Under the pieces are notes generated by a model, which searched no databases, had not been told where the DNA came from, and worked only from the letters and a program-made list of their open reading frames with translations. Of a DNA stretch of 64,000 nt, positions 39,638-49,300 are shown in pieces. Both the position numbers and the translations under genes were made by a program. Numbering within the stretch: the stretch's first letter is position 1; each line of letters begins with the position of its first letter. Origin of the DNA: Leucobacter chironomi DSM 19883 (GTDB taxonomy: Bacteria > Actinomycetota > Actinomycetes > Actinomycetales > Microbacteriaceae). The DNA is taken from the NCBI RefSeq assembly GCF_000421845.1, contig NZ_ATXU01000006.1, forward strand, positions 1-64,000. Direction: 5' to 3'.

Positions 39638-40239
39638 GGGCGGGCCCCCTCGCTGCGGTGCCCGGCCCCCACGCCCGGTTCGAAGACCGAGAGCGAGAAT
39701 CGCGCCGGGACGCGATGGGGGTTCGCGTAGGCGTGATCGACGTCGCCGCGAAAGGCGAGAGCGTCGCCCGTGCCGAGCTCGTGGGCCTCGCCGTCGACAT
39801 CGACGGTGATCACGCCCTCCTGCACGTGCAGCAGTTCGCGGGTGCCGGGGGCGTGCGCTTCGCTCGCGTGCCGTTCGCCGGGGGCGAGGCTCCAGTCCCA
39901 CAGTTCGACCACGTCGGGCGGCTCGGTGCCGGCCACGAGCACGCCCCGGCCGCCCGCATCGCCGCTCCACAGCACTGCGCCAGAGCCGTGCCGGGTGACC
40001 TTGGGGGAGTCGTCGGCGGGCGGTTCCACGAGCGCGGGCAGGCCGACGCCGAGGGCGTCGGAGAGTCGCAGCAGGGTGCCGACGCTCGGATTCACGGCGC
40101 CCTGCTCGACGCTGACCACCATGCGGCGGCTGACGCCGGCCGCGGCGGCGAGACCGTCGAGGGTCCAGTCGCGGCTCTTGCGCTCCTGACGGACGCGTGC
40201 GCCGATGACGCGTGCCAGTGACTCCGGATCGATGCTCAT
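39634..40239 (-). CDS. XRE-cupin transcription regulator
   Basis: The 201-aa protein joins an XRE helix-turn-helix (about 7-62; RQERKSRDWTLDGLAAAAGVSRRMVVSVEQGAVNPSVGTLLRLSDALG) with a C-terminal cupin (about 110-185; ELLHVQEGVITVDVDGEAHELGTGDALAFRGDVDHAYANP). Such regulators sense a small ligand in the cupin and control transport or catabolic genes next to them. It is the first gene of the EamA-ABM-DapA cluster. TATCCT stands 6 nt before the ATG, so the cluster message is leaderless. Confidence 0.92.
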   Translation of the reverse strand: MSIDPESLARVIGARVRQERKSRDWTLDGLAAAAGVSRRMVVSVEQGAVNPSVGTLLRLSDALGVGLPALVEPPADDSPKVTRHGSGAVLWSGDAGGRGVLVAGTEPPDVVELWDWSLAPGERHASEAHAPGTRELLHVQEGVITVDVDGEAHELGTGDALAFRGDVDHAYANPHRVPARFSLSVFEPGVGAGHRSEGARP

Positions 40240-40320
40240 GGGTGCAGGATAGTGCATCTTTGGTGCACGGAGCGAGCCCAGGGCGGCTCGGCTTGCCCCG
40301 GGGTGCGAGGTACCGGGATC

Positions 40321-40377
40321 GAGCGCGACTGTTCCAGCGAGCACGACTCCTTCGGGGGCGCTGGGACAGTCGCGCTC
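40321..40377. terminator. Long palindrome between the 40405 gene and the XRE gene
   Basis: The 19-base arms at 40321-40339 and 40359-40377 pair with one mismatch around a 19-nt loop. It lies after the stop of the minus-strand gene at 40405 and has no T tract. Confidence 0.6.
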
Positions 40378-40404
40378 GCTGAAAGCGTCGGCCTGGCGGG
40401 GGCG

Positions 40405-40935
40405 CTACAAGGGTGGGTCGGTGAGCAGACCGGCGCGCTCCGCGAGGAACGACGCGAGCGTGGGCGCGCCTGCGAGCGGAGCGCCGGCGCGCCACCGCAC
40501 GCGCACCTCGCCGTCGGCGAAGCCGACGAGACTGTCGGGCGGCGCCGCAGCCAGCGAGGCGGCGTCGAGCGTGATCGGAACAGCGTCGAAGTCGACGGGC
40601 GCTCCGGCCGCGAAGCCGCCCCGCAGGGCAGCGGCAGCGATCTCGCGGCGTTCCTCGCGCGATACCGACTGGTAGCCGGGCCGGCCTCGCTCGGCGGCGC
40701 GGGTCGCCCGCCCCGCCGCGTAGAGGCGCGCATCGTCTCCGAGCAGCAGCGCGCCGAGGCGCCACACCTCGCCGAGGGGGCGCATGGTGGCGGGCCGCGT
40801 CCAGAGCAGCACGCGCCGCGGCGGCACATACTCCGCGAGGGCCTCGGGTGCCACTCCGGCCGACCGCAGCGCTGCGACGGTCGCAGCGCACGCCTGCGCC
40901 GCCCGGGCCGCGGCGTCGGAGATCTCAGCCGTCAT
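40405..40935 (-). CDS. Hypothetical protein, 176 aa
   Basis: The product is Ala/Arg-rich and has a helical first part (TAEISDAAARAAQACAATVAALRSAG) followed by LAEYVPPRRVLLWTRPATMRPLGEVWRLGALLLGDDARLYAAGRATRAAERGRPGYQS, a pattern of small actinobacterial proteins of unknown role. TACACT stands 6 nt before the ATG, and a long palindrome follows the stop. Divergent to the second EamA gene, 33 nt apart. Confidence 0.75.
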   Translation of the reverse strand: MTAEISDAAARAAQACAATVAALRSAGVAPEALAEYVPPRRVLLWTRPATMRPLGEVWRLGALLLGDDARLYAAGRATRAAERGRPGYQSVSREERREIAAAALRGGFAAGAPVDFDAVPITLDAASLAAAPPDSLVGFADGEVRVRWRAGAPLAGAPTLASFLAERAGLLTDPPL

Positions 40936-40968
40936 CCGGCCAGTGTAGCCGCGGTTAGACTGTGGCCG

Positions 40969-41841
40969 GTGACCACCTCTCCCGCTGCGCAGACCGCCGC
41001 CCGCCGCGCTACGATCCGCGCCATGCTCCTCGTGCTCGCCGGAGCGATCGGCGTGCAGTCGTCGGCCGCGATCGCGATCGGCCTGTTCGATGATCTGGGA
41101 GTGCTCGGCACGAGTTCGGTGCGCATGGCGATCGCGGCACTGGTGCTGCTCGCGGTGTTCCGGCCTGCGCTGCGTGGGCGCAGCGGGCGCGAGTGGGCCG
41201 GGATCGTGCTCTACGGCGTCGCGATGGCCGCGATGAACGCGTTCCTCTACCTCGCGCTCGGCAGCCTGCCGCTCGGGGTCGCCACGACGATCGACTTCCT
41301 CGGGCCGTGCCTCGTCGCCCTGGCGGCGTCGAGGCGGCCCCGGGAGGGACTGCTCGCGGTCGCCGCCCTGATCGGGGTCGGCCTGATCGCGGGCTTCGGC
41401 GGGCCCTTCGAGCCGATGGGCCTGCTGTTCGCGGCTCTCGCGGGCGCGTCGTTCGGTCTGTACACGCTGCTCGCGGCGCGCGTCGGCCAGTCCGAGGGCG
41501 GGCTGCCGAGCGTGGCGCTGTCGGTGGTGGTGGCGGCGATCCTCATGCTGCCGTTCTCGGTCCCGGCGGTGCCGCTGCTGCAGCCGCCCCATCTGCTGCC
41601 GCTGCTCGTGTCGGCACTGCTCGGCACGGCGCTCGCGTTCACGGTCGACACGATGGCGGGGCGGCTCACCTCGGCGCGGGTGCTGGGCGTCTTCTTCGCG
41701 TTCGACCCGGTGGTGGGCACGGTCATCGGCGCCGTGTTCCTGGGGCAGCTGCTCACGCCGGTGGCGGTGGCCGGTGTCGTGCTGGTGGTCGTGGCCGGCG
41801 CGGGCATCGTGTGGTCGGCGGGGGATCGGCGCGCGCCGTAG
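40969..41841 (+). CDS. EamA-family transporter (RhtA-like)
   Basis: The 290-aa membrane protein has ten helices in two EamA repeats, e.g. AMNAFLYLALGSLPLGVATTIDFLGPCLVALAASRRP (about 82-118) and ARVLGVFFAFDPVVGTVIGAVFLGQ near residue 250. EamA proteins such as RhtA export amino acids and related metabolites. I start at the GTG at 40969, behind TAGACT at 7 nt distance. The frame is open upstream, but that part is the promoter and an antisense gene. Confidence 0.9.
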   Translation: MTTSPAAQTAARRATIRAMLLVLAGAIGVQSSAAIAIGLFDDLGVLGTSSVRMAIAALVLLAVFRPALRGRSGREWAGIVLYGVAMAAMNAFLYLALGSLPLGVATTIDFLGPCLVALAASRRPREGLLAVAALIGVGLIAGFGGPFEPMGLLFAALAGASFGLYTLLAARVGQSEGGLPSVALSVVVAAILMLPFSVPAVPLLQPPHLLPLLVSALLGTALAFTVDTMAGRLTSARVLGVFFAFDPVVGTVIGAVFLGQLLTPVAVAGVVLVVVAGAGIVWSAGDRRAP

Positions 41842-41885
41842 CGGCCGCCGCCGGGGCGCCCGGTGGCAGCCCGTATGCTGTCGGT

Positions 41886-42620
41886 GTGGCGGAACAGACA
41901 GCGGCCCAGGGGGCGGAATCGCTTGAGGTCGAGCGCAAGTACGAGGCGGCGATCGGGCTGCGGCTGCCGGGTGCGGAGGCGTTCCGATCGGCGGGGTTCG
42001 AGGCGCGAGCGCCGGAGACCCAGCGGCTCTCGGCTCGCTACTTCGACACCCCGGAGGGCGCTCTGGCGCGCGGCGGCTTCGCGGTGCGGGTGCGACAGGG
42101 GGGCAAGGACGCCGGCTGGCATCTGAAGCAGCGCACGGCGCAGGGCAATCGCGAGCTGCTCTGGCCGTACGGCGCCGACATGCCGGAGGCGCTGCGGGAG
42201 GAGATCGCGGGGCGGATCGGCGTCTCGCCGGATCGCCTCGTGCCGATCGCGGAGCTCGAGACCGAGCGCTCCACCACGGTGCTGTGCGATGCGGAGGGGC
42301 GCGAGCTCGTCGAGATCGCCGACGACCGGGTGCGCGCCCGTGAGGGGGTGACGGGTGTGCGACGCGCCTGGCGGGAGTGGGAGGCCGAGCTGCTGCCCGG
42401 CGCCGGCTCCGGCGCCGCCGGCGCGGCGGTGCTGGATCGCGTGGAGCCCGTGCTGCTCGCGGCCGGCGCGGTGCCGTCGCTGAGCTTCGCGAAGATCGCT
42501 CGGGCGACGGGGCAGCTGATCGCGGTGGCTCGAGCCGCTGGCGCGGGGGAGGACGAGATCGCCGCCCTCGAACGTCTCGACGTCTCGGATCGCCGGGCGG
42601 CGGCCGAGGGGACGCCGTAG
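41886..42620 (+). CDS. CYTH-domain protein
   Basis: CYTH proteins bind triphosphates and divalent metals in a tunnel of strands; members include triphosphatases. The 244-aa product has the opening ESLEVERKYEA (the EVERK motif, residues 12-20), VRVRQGGKDAGWHLKQR (about 72-88), and LVEIADDRVRAREG (about 140-153). No CHAD domain is attached. GTG at 41886 stands 6 nt after TATGCT, a leaderless start. It follows the EamA gene by 44 nt. Confidence 0.9.
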   Translation: MAEQTAAQGAESLEVERKYEAAIGLRLPGAEAFRSAGFEARAPETQRLSARYFDTPEGALARGGFAVRVRQGGKDAGWHLKQRTAQGNRELLWPYGADMPEALREEIAGRIGVSPDRLVPIAELETERSTTVLCDAEGRELVEIADDRVRAREGVTGVRRAWREWEAELLPGAGSGAAGAAVLDRVEPVLLAAGAVPSLSFAKIARATGQLIAVARAAGAGEDEIAALERLDVSDRRAAAEGTP

Positions 42621-42629
42621 GCTGGAGCC

Positions 42630-42839
42630 ATGAACAGCGGATTGAAACCCCGGAAGCAGCGCGATCAGCGGGAGACGCCCTCGCCGCGGGCGCGGCGCAA
42701 GCAGTTCATCGTGGCGCTGGTGATCGGCGCCGTGGTGGGCCTGGTGATCGCCGCGCTCACCCAGTTCTGGCTGTGGCTGCCGGCGGGGCTCGCGATGGGT
42801 CTCGCCACGGGGGCCATCATGAAGCCGCCGGCCGAGTAG
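42630..42839 (+). CDS. Small membrane protein, 69 aa
   Basis: The product has a basic start (NSGLKPRKQRDQRETPSPRARRKQ) and two short membrane helices (FIVALVIGAVVGLVIAALTQF; LPAGLAMGLATGAIM). TAGGCT lies 6 nt before the ATG, within the end of the CYTH gene. Small proteins like this are common in Microbacteriaceae; the function is unknown. Confidence 0.72.
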   Translation: MNSGLKPRKQRDQRETPSPRARRKQFIVALVIGAVVGLVIAALTQFWLWLPAGLAMGLATGAIMKPPAE

Positions 42840-42861
42840 CGGCAGGGGTCGCGCGCCCCTG

Positions 42862-42893
42862 ATGTAAACGCCATTGACATTAGCATTTACATT
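42862..42893. promoter_or_regulatory. Operator-like repeats before the FAD oxidoreductase
   Basis: ATGTAAA (42862-42868) and TTTACAT (42886-42892) form an inverted repeat, and CATTGACATT (42872-42881) is nearly repeated as CATTTACATT (42884-42893). The stretch is AT-rich in an otherwise GC-rich region and 50 nt upstream of the gene start. Confidence 0.6.
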
Positions 42894-42942
42894 CGGGTGG
42901 CGATGTGCGAGGATCAGTGAGGAAATCGAGGACGAGGATCCC

Positions 42943-44361
42943 ATGCAACCCACCATTTTCGAAACCAACCGCCCCGCCGCGAAGATCATCGACGACTCGC
43001 TGGCCGATACGAAGCTCGGCGTCTTCTGGACCGAGGACGCTGCAGACGCTGCGCGCTACCCCGCACTCGACGGCGACCAGCGCGTCGACGACGCCGTCGT
43101 GGGCGGCGGCTACGCGGGCCTCTGGACCGCGATCAAGCTGAAGACCGAGCACCCCGAGCGGCGCGTCGTGCTGCTCGAGGCCATGCACGTCGGCTGGGCC
43201 GCGAGCGGCCGCAACGGTGGCTTCTGCGAGGCGAGCATCACGCACGGCGAACCCAACGCCGAGTCGCGCTGGCCCGACGAGACCGGCACGCTGCGCCGCC
43301 TCGGCTACGAGAACCTCGACGCGATCGAGCGCTTCATCGATGAGAACGGCCTCGACGTCGACTTCGAGCGCACCGGGCAGCTCTCCGTCGCGAACGAGCC
43401 CTACCAGGCCGAGTGGCTGGGCGAGAGCGCCGATCCGCACGTGGTCACGCTCGACCGCGAGCAGGTGCAGCAGCGCATCGCGTCGCCCACCTTCCTCGGC
43501 GGCGAGTTCTCGCCCCGCGAGAACGCGAACCTGCACCCCGCCAAGCTGGCCGCCGAGCTCGCGCGTCACGCCGCCTCCATCGGCGTCGAGATCTACGAGC
43601 AGAGCCCCGTCACGCGCCTCGACGGCTCGGCGGAGGCGCCGATCCAGCTCACCACCGACCACGGCACCGTCGTCGCCGAACGGGTGGCCCTCTGCACCAA
43701 CGTCTTCCCGTCGCTGCTGAAGCGCTACCGGTTCCACACCGTGCCGGTCTACGACTACGTGCTCATGACCGAACCGCTCACCGACGAGCAGCTCGCCTCC
43801 ATCGGGTGGGAGGGGCGCGAAGGCCTCGCCGACATGGCGAACCAGTTCCACTACTCGCGGCTCACCAAGGACAACCGCATCCTCTGGGGCGGCTACGACG
43901 CGGTCTACTTCACGGGCGGCCGCATCAAGCGCGAGTACGAGGACCGCATGGAGAGCCACCGCAAGCTCGCCAGCCACTTCTTCACCACCTTCCCCCAGCT
44001 CGCGGGCGTCAAGTTCACCCACCGCTGGGCCGGCGTCATCGACACCTCGACCCGCTTCTGCGCGTTCTTCGGCCAGGCCTACGGCGGCCGTGTGCAGTAC
44101 GTCGCGGGCTTCACCGGGCTGGGCGTGGGCGCCACGCACTTCGCGGCCGATGTGATGGTCGACCGCTTCGAGGGCCGCGTCACCGAGCGCACCGAGCTCG
44201 AGATGGTCAAGCAGGTGCCGCTCCCGTTCCCGCCCGAACCCGCGGCGTCGATCGGCATCAACCTCACCCGCTGGTCGCTCGACCGGGCCGACCACAACGG
44301 CGGCAAGCGCAACGTGCTCTTGAAGACGCTCGACGCACTGGGACTGGGGTTCGACTCATGA
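42943..44361 (+). CDS. FAD-dependent oxidoreductase (DAO family)
   Basis: The 472-aa protein has an N-terminal FAD site with GGGYAG (54-59) in VDDAVVGGGYAGLWTAIKLK, then a glutamate that binds ribose (VVLLEAMHVGWAASGRNGG, about 75-93), and the C-terminal FTGLGVGATHFAADVMVDRF, typical of PuuB/amino-acid oxidases that deaminate amines or amino acids. GAGGAT stands before the ATG. The frame runs open to 42874, but that part is the operator region. The downstream cupin gene overlaps by 4 nt. Confidence 0.92.
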   Translation: MQPTIFETNRPAAKIIDDSLADTKLGVFWTEDAADAARYPALDGDQRVDDAVVGGGYAGLWTAIKLKTEHPERRVVLLEAMHVGWAASGRNGGFCEASITHGEPNAESRWPDETGTLRRLGYENLDAIERFIDENGLDVDFERTGQLSVANEPYQAEWLGESADPHVVTLDREQVQQRIASPTFLGGEFSPRENANLHPAKLAAELARHAASIGVEIYEQSPVTRLDGSAEAPIQLTTDHGTVVAERVALCTNVFPSLLKRYRFHTVPVYDYVLMTEPLTDEQLASIGWEGREGLADMANQFHYSRLTKDNRILWGGYDAVYFTGGRIKREYEDRMESHRKLASHFFTTFPQLAGVKFTHRWAGVIDTSTRFCAFFGQAYGGRVQYVAGFTGLGVGATHFAADVMVDRFEGRVTERTELEMVKQVPLPFPPEPAASIGINLTRWSLDRADHNGGKRNVLLKTLDALGLGFDS

Positions 44362-44717
44362 GCGAGCTGCTGCCCGACGACATGAACCTCGTCGTGAACG
44401 GCCTCACCACCGGCGTGGAGCTTGAGGACGTGCCCGCGGGCGACGTCGTCTCCGGCTCGCCGCAGCAGGGCATCGCCGAGCTCGGAAGCATCGGCGGCGC
44501 CGAGGCCGGCATCTGGGAGCTGCGCGGGGGAGTGGTTACCGACACCGAGGTCGACGAGCTGTTCGTCGTGATCTCGGGGAGCGCCCTGATCGAGCTTGTC
44601 GACGAGGATCGCACCGTCGAGGTGGGGCCCGGCGACGTGATGCGCCTCCTCGCCGGCACCCGCACCCGATGGACGGTCGAGGATCACATCCGCAAGGTCT
44701 ACATCTCGGCCGAGTAG
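44358..44717 (+). CDS. Cupin-domain protein
   Basis: The 119-aa product is a single cupin of the EutQ-like type: AGIWELRGGVVTDTEVDELFVVISGSALIELVDEDRTVEVGPGDVMRLLAGTRTRWTVED (about 50-108). It overlaps the oxidoreductase stop (ATGA), so it is likely its partner, perhaps binding the same substrate. The active-site histidines are few, and a catalytic role is uncertain. Confidence 0.88.
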   Translation: MSELLPDDMNLVVNGLTTGVELEDVPAGDVVSGSPQQGIAELGSIGGAEAGIWELRGGVVTDTEVDELFVVISGSALIELVDEDRTVEVGPGDVMRLLAGTRTRWTVEDHIRKVYISAE

Positions 44718-44794
44718 GCGCGCAGGGACCGCACAGCGCATTAAGATAATGCGTTGGTGCGAACGCGCCGATCCCGAACCCGAAGGAGCCACCG

Positions 44795-46156
44795 ATGGCG
44801 CTGCCCTGGAAGCTGCACCGAGACGGCAAGCACGTCTCTCCCGATGCGATCGTGCTGCCCGAGGAGCGCATGACCTGGCCCCGCACCATCGGCTTCGGTG
44901 CCCAGCACGTCGTGGCGATGTTCGGCGCGACCTTCCTCGTGCCCCTCATCACGGGCTTCAGCCCGACCGCGACCCTGTTCTTCTCGGGTCTCGGCACGCT
45001 GCTCTTCCTGCTGATCACCGGCAACCGCCTGCCGAGCTACCTCGGCTCCTCGTTCGCGTTCATCGCGCCGATCGTGGCGGCGACCGCGGGCGGCAGCGAC
45101 AGCGCCGAGGGGCTCGCACGCGCCTCCTTCGGCATCCTCGCCATCGGCGTGCTCATGGCGATCGTCGGCATCATCGTCACGAAGTGGGGCACGGGCTGGA
45201 TCAACGCTCTCATGCCGCCCGTGGTGATGGGCGCGATCGTGGCCCTCATCGGCTTCAACCTGGGCCCGGCCGTCAAGAACAACTGGAACGCGACTGAGCT
45301 CTCGGGCTGGGTGGCGCTCATCACGCTCGTCGCGATGCTGCTCATCACGGTGCTGTTCCGCGGCCTCATCGGCCGTCTCTCCATCGTGCTCGGCGTGGTC
45401 GTCGGCTACATCGCCGCCGTGGCGATGGGCGAGGTCGACTTCTCGTCGGTCAACGACGCGGCCTGGATCGGCCTCCCCGCCTTCCACGCGGTCGGCAACC
45501 CCTTCGCCGATCCCACGCTCTGGGGCCTCCTGCCCGCGTTCCTGCCGGTCGTGCTGGTGCTCATCGCCGAGAACGTGGGTCACGTGAAGAGCGTCGGCCT
45601 CATGATCGGTCGCGACCTCGATCCCGTGACGGGTCGCGCGCTGCTCGCGGACGGCGTGTCCACGGTGCTCGCCGGCTTCGGCGGCGGATCGGGCACCACC
45701 ACCTACGGCGAGAACATCGGCGTCATGGCGGCCACCCGCGTCTACTCGACCGCGGCCTACTGGGTGGCGGGCATCATCGCCGTGCTGCTCAGCTTCTCGC
45801 CGAAGATCGGCGCCCTCATCAACACGATCCCGGCGGGCGTGCTCGCGGGCGTCACCGTCGCGCTCTACGGTCTCATCGGCCTCATTGGCGTGAAGATCTG
45901 GATCGACAACAAGGTCGACTTCGGCAAGCCCATCAACCAGTTCACCGCTGCCGTGGCGCTCATCGTCGGCATCGCCGACTTCACCCTGCAGCTCGGCTCC
46001 GTGATGTTCAACGGCATCGCCCTCGGCACGATCGCGGCGATCGCGGTGTACCACCTCATGAGCGGGCTCTCGAAGCTGCGCGGCGGTGAGGTGCAGGTCG
46101 CGGATCCGGTGGTGACTGCCGAGACCGGAGCGAGCCGCGTTTCCACCGGGCAATAG
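44795..46156 (+). CDS. Nucleobase transporter, NCS2 (UraA-like)
   Basis: UraA/RutG-type proteins import uracil or related bases with protons. The 453-aa membrane protein shows about 14 helices and the key motifs: FGAQHVVAMFGATFLVPL (35-52), AENVGHVKSVGL (about 259-270) with the Glu of the substrate site, and GGGSGTTTYGENIGVMAATRV (about 295-315). GAAGGAG precedes the ATG. It follows the cupin gene and may belong to the same nitrogen use. Confidence 0.93.
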   Translation: MALPWKLHRDGKHVSPDAIVLPEERMTWPRTIGFGAQHVVAMFGATFLVPLITGFSPTATLFFSGLGTLLFLLITGNRLPSYLGSSFAFIAPIVAATAGGSDSAEGLARASFGILAIGVLMAIVGIIVTKWGTGWINALMPPVVMGAIVALIGFNLGPAVKNNWNATELSGWVALITLVAMLLITVLFRGLIGRLSIVLGVVVGYIAAVAMGEVDFSSVNDAAWIGLPAFHAVGNPFADPTLWGLLPAFLPVVLVLIAENVGHVKSVGLMIGRDLDPVTGRALLADGVSTVLAGFGGGSGTTTYGENIGVMAATRVYSTAAYWVAGIIAVLLSFSPKIGALINTIPAGVLAGVTVALYGLIGLIGVKIWIDNKVDFGKPINQFTAAVALIVGIADFTLQLGSVMFNGIALGTIAAIAVYHLMSGLSKLRGGEVQVADPVVTAETGASRVSTGQ

Positions 46157-46367
46157 CCGCGGCTCCTGGGCCCGCTGAAGGCCGGGTCTCGCTGAAATCT
46201 CGGAGCACACCGATGTTTCGGATCCGCACCCCGCGGAGCGGTCCGAAACATCGGTGAGCCCCGAGACCTCGCGCTGAGTCTGAGGCTGGCCGACTCGACG
46301 CGCGACCGCGCGACGAAACACCGCCCGGGTTGCGGGGATTCTCGGCGGGTCCGCTTAGGGTGGCCGT
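46157..46367. other. Intergenic stretch with long palindrome
   Basis: No gene is seen. It holds the palindrome at 46198-46266, then the leaderless promoter TAGGGT of the next gene 6 nt before its GTG at 46368. Confidence 0.6.
46198..46266 (+). terminator. Long palindrome after the UraA gene
   Basis: The 15-base arms at 46208-46222 and 46242-46256 are perfect complements; TCTCGG (46198-46203) pairs with CCGAGA (46261-46266) outside. No T tract follows. Confidence 0.6.
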
Positions 46368-49300
46368 GTGTGGAGTGTAGATCGGCGACGGCAGAACGGT
46401 GCCAATGGTCGCGGCAAGGGCGCGCCGGATGAGGCGGCCGCTGAGGTCGCGCTGCCTCAGAACGAGGGCTCCCTTGCGAAAGCGCACGATCCCGCGCACG
46501 ATTCCGCGCCTCCCGCCGCAGATCTCGCAGCCCAGCTGACCGGCCCCGTCTCGCTCGTCGACGCCTACGCCGACGAGCACGCCGAGTGGCGCGACGCGCT
46601 CGCCCGCATCGGCGGACGCAACCCGCTGCTCCACTTCGACGACCGGCCCGCCAATCGCATCGAGCTCTCCACGACGCACCCCGGTGGCCTGCCGCAGTTC
46701 ATCACCGGCAACAAGATCCTGCTGTCGGCCCTGATCCGCGACGATCTCGCGCTGCGCCACGCGCGCGCCGCCGCCGCGCGCGTCACCGACAAGGCGATCG
46801 AGATGCGCACCGTGCGCGGCCTCGAGACCGTCAACCTCGGAGTGGGCATCGCCAAGTGGAGCTTCGAGGGTGAGGAGTTCTGCGCCCCGATCCTGCTGCG
46901 CCCCCTCGCGATCCGCCGCTACGGCCGCGACTTCGAGCTCAAGCTCAAGCAGTTCCCCGTCGTCAACTCCGAGCTGATCCGCGCGCTGCGCGAGCAGTTC
47001 GGCATCGTCGTCGACGCCCGCGCGCTCATCGAGCTCTCCCAGTCGGAGGGCGTCTTCAAGCCGCAGCCCGTGATCGACCGGCTGCGCCAGATGGCGGCCG
47101 GCGTGCCCGGCTTCGTCGTGCAGCCGCGGCTCGTGGTGTCATCGTTCCACAACGTGTCGCAGCGCATGGTGGCCGACGCGAAGGATCTCGACTCGCCGAT
47201 CCTCGCCGCGATCTGCGGCAGCGAGCCCGCCGCCCGTCGCCTCGCGGAGGCCTACCGACCCGTGAGCCCGACGCCGCCGGACGAGCGCGCGCCGGACACC
47301 GATCGCAACCTCTACGACGCCGACGTCGAGCAGGAGGACGTGCTCGCGCAGATCGACGCCGGCCACTCGCTCGTGGTGCACACCCTGCCCGGCACGGGCG
47401 GCACCCAGACCGTGGTGAACGCGATCGGCAACCTCGTGCGCGCCGGCAAGCGCGTGCTGGTCGTGTCGCCGCGCCGCGCCGCGCTCGATGGCATCACGCA
47501 CCGTCTCACCCGGGCCGGTCTCGCCGGTCTCGCCGTGACACCGCGCCGTCTGCGCCGCAACCTCGTCGAAGCCATCAGCCGCAACGAGAACGCGCGCGGC
47601 GAGCAGCTGCGCGATGTCGACGAGGCGCTCACCCGCCTGCGCGGCGTGCTGCTCGACTACCAGCGGGCCCTCTCGACCACCGATCAGCGCTACGGCGTCT
47701 CCCCGCTCGACGCGCTGCGCCGCCTCACCGTGCTCGCCCTCGACGAGCGCCCGCCGAGCACCACCGTGCGCCTCGACGACCAGGCCCTCGGCCAGCTCAC
47801 GCTCGACCGCTCATCGGTCGCGGAGGCGCTCACCGAGGTGGCCCGGCTCGGCCAGTTCCAGTACGGCCCCGAGGACTCGCCCTGGTACGGCGTGAGCTTC
47901 ACGACGACCGAGGAGGCGCGCACCGCCTACGGCCTCGCCGTCGACCTCGCCGAATCGCAGCTGCCGCGTCTCATCTCGATGGCGAACGAGGTCATCGGCC
48001 AGACCTCCATGCGGCCCTACGACACCGTCGCCGAACTGGGCGTCTACCTGCGGCTGCTCATGGGCATCCGAGACACGCTCGACCGCTTCACCCCTCAGGT
48101 CTACGACCGTTCCCTCACCGAGGTGATCGCGGCGCACGCGCCGCGCGGCGGCGACGAGATGTCGTCGGCCAACAAGCGGCGGCTGCGCAAGCTCGCCCGC
48201 GAGTACGTGCGCCCCGGCGTGCACATCACCGACATGTACTCGCGTCTCGTGCAGATCCAGCAGCAGCGCGTGCTCTGGCAGCGCTACACCACGGTGGTGG
48301 GCGCCCGGCCCGAGGTGCCGCTCGGCATCGCCGACGTGGTCGTCGCGTTCCAGTCGGCCTACCAGGATCTCGACGAGCTCGACCGGGTGCTCGGCACGAC
48401 GGGCGATGCGGATCGCCTGAAGAACTTGACGCTCGGCCGTCTCGCGCACCGCATCTCCGACCTCGCCCGCGAGTCCGAGGTGCTGCAGAACATCCAGGAG
48501 CGCACCACCATCGTCGAGCGCATGCGCGCCGCCCACCTCGAGCCGCTGCTCGACGACCTCTCGGCCCGCCACGTGCCCGCCGAGGACGTCGCGTCCGAGC
48601 TCGAGCTCGCGTGGTGGCAGTCGGTGCTGGAGCGCATGCTGCAGACCAACCAGGCCCTGCTCAGCGCCAACACGAGCGTGATCGAGCGGCTGGAGGCCGA
48701 CTTCCGGCTCGTGGACGACGCGCACGCCGGTGCGAACGGCTCGCTGCTCGCCGGCTCGCTCGCCGACGCCTGGCGCGTGGCCGTGCTCGACCACAAGCAG
48801 GAGGCCCTGGCCTTGCGCGAGGCGCTGCGCAGCGGCTACGTCTCTCCTGCGGCGCTCGCGCAGCGATCCCCGAACCTGCTGAGCGTGCTCGCACCCGTCT
48901 GGGTGATGTCGCCCTACGAGGTGGCGCAGCTGCCCGACACGATGCGCTTCGACACCGCGCTGCTCGTCGACGCGGGTGCGACGACGCTCGTCGAGAACCT
49001 GGGTGCGATCCGCCGCGCCGATCAGGTGGTCGCCTTCGGCGACACCATGACGCAGACGCCGTCGGCCTTCGAGATTCCGGTCGGCGGGGTGCCCGGCGAC
49101 GGGGAGGACGCCGTGACCGACGTCGACGCGCTGCACCGCAGCTCTGCTTTCGCACAGCTGGGCGAAGTGCTTCCGACGCTCACCCTGACCCGCAGCTACC
49201 GCGCGGGCGGCGAGGATCTCACGAACCTCGTCAACAGCCGCTTCTACGACGGCGCGATCCAGACCCTGCCCTGGGCGGGCAGCTTCCTCGGTCACTCGAG

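Noticed and set aside
37430-40891. A 1153-codon open frame on the minus strand
   Set aside because: It joins EamA and DapA with stretches that are antisense or out-of-frame in the XRE and ABM genes. I annotate the real genes and report only the EamA break.
44741-46321. 526-codon frame opposite uraA
   Set aside because: It is a His/Asp/Glu/Arg-rich antisense shadow of a clear NCS2 transporter.
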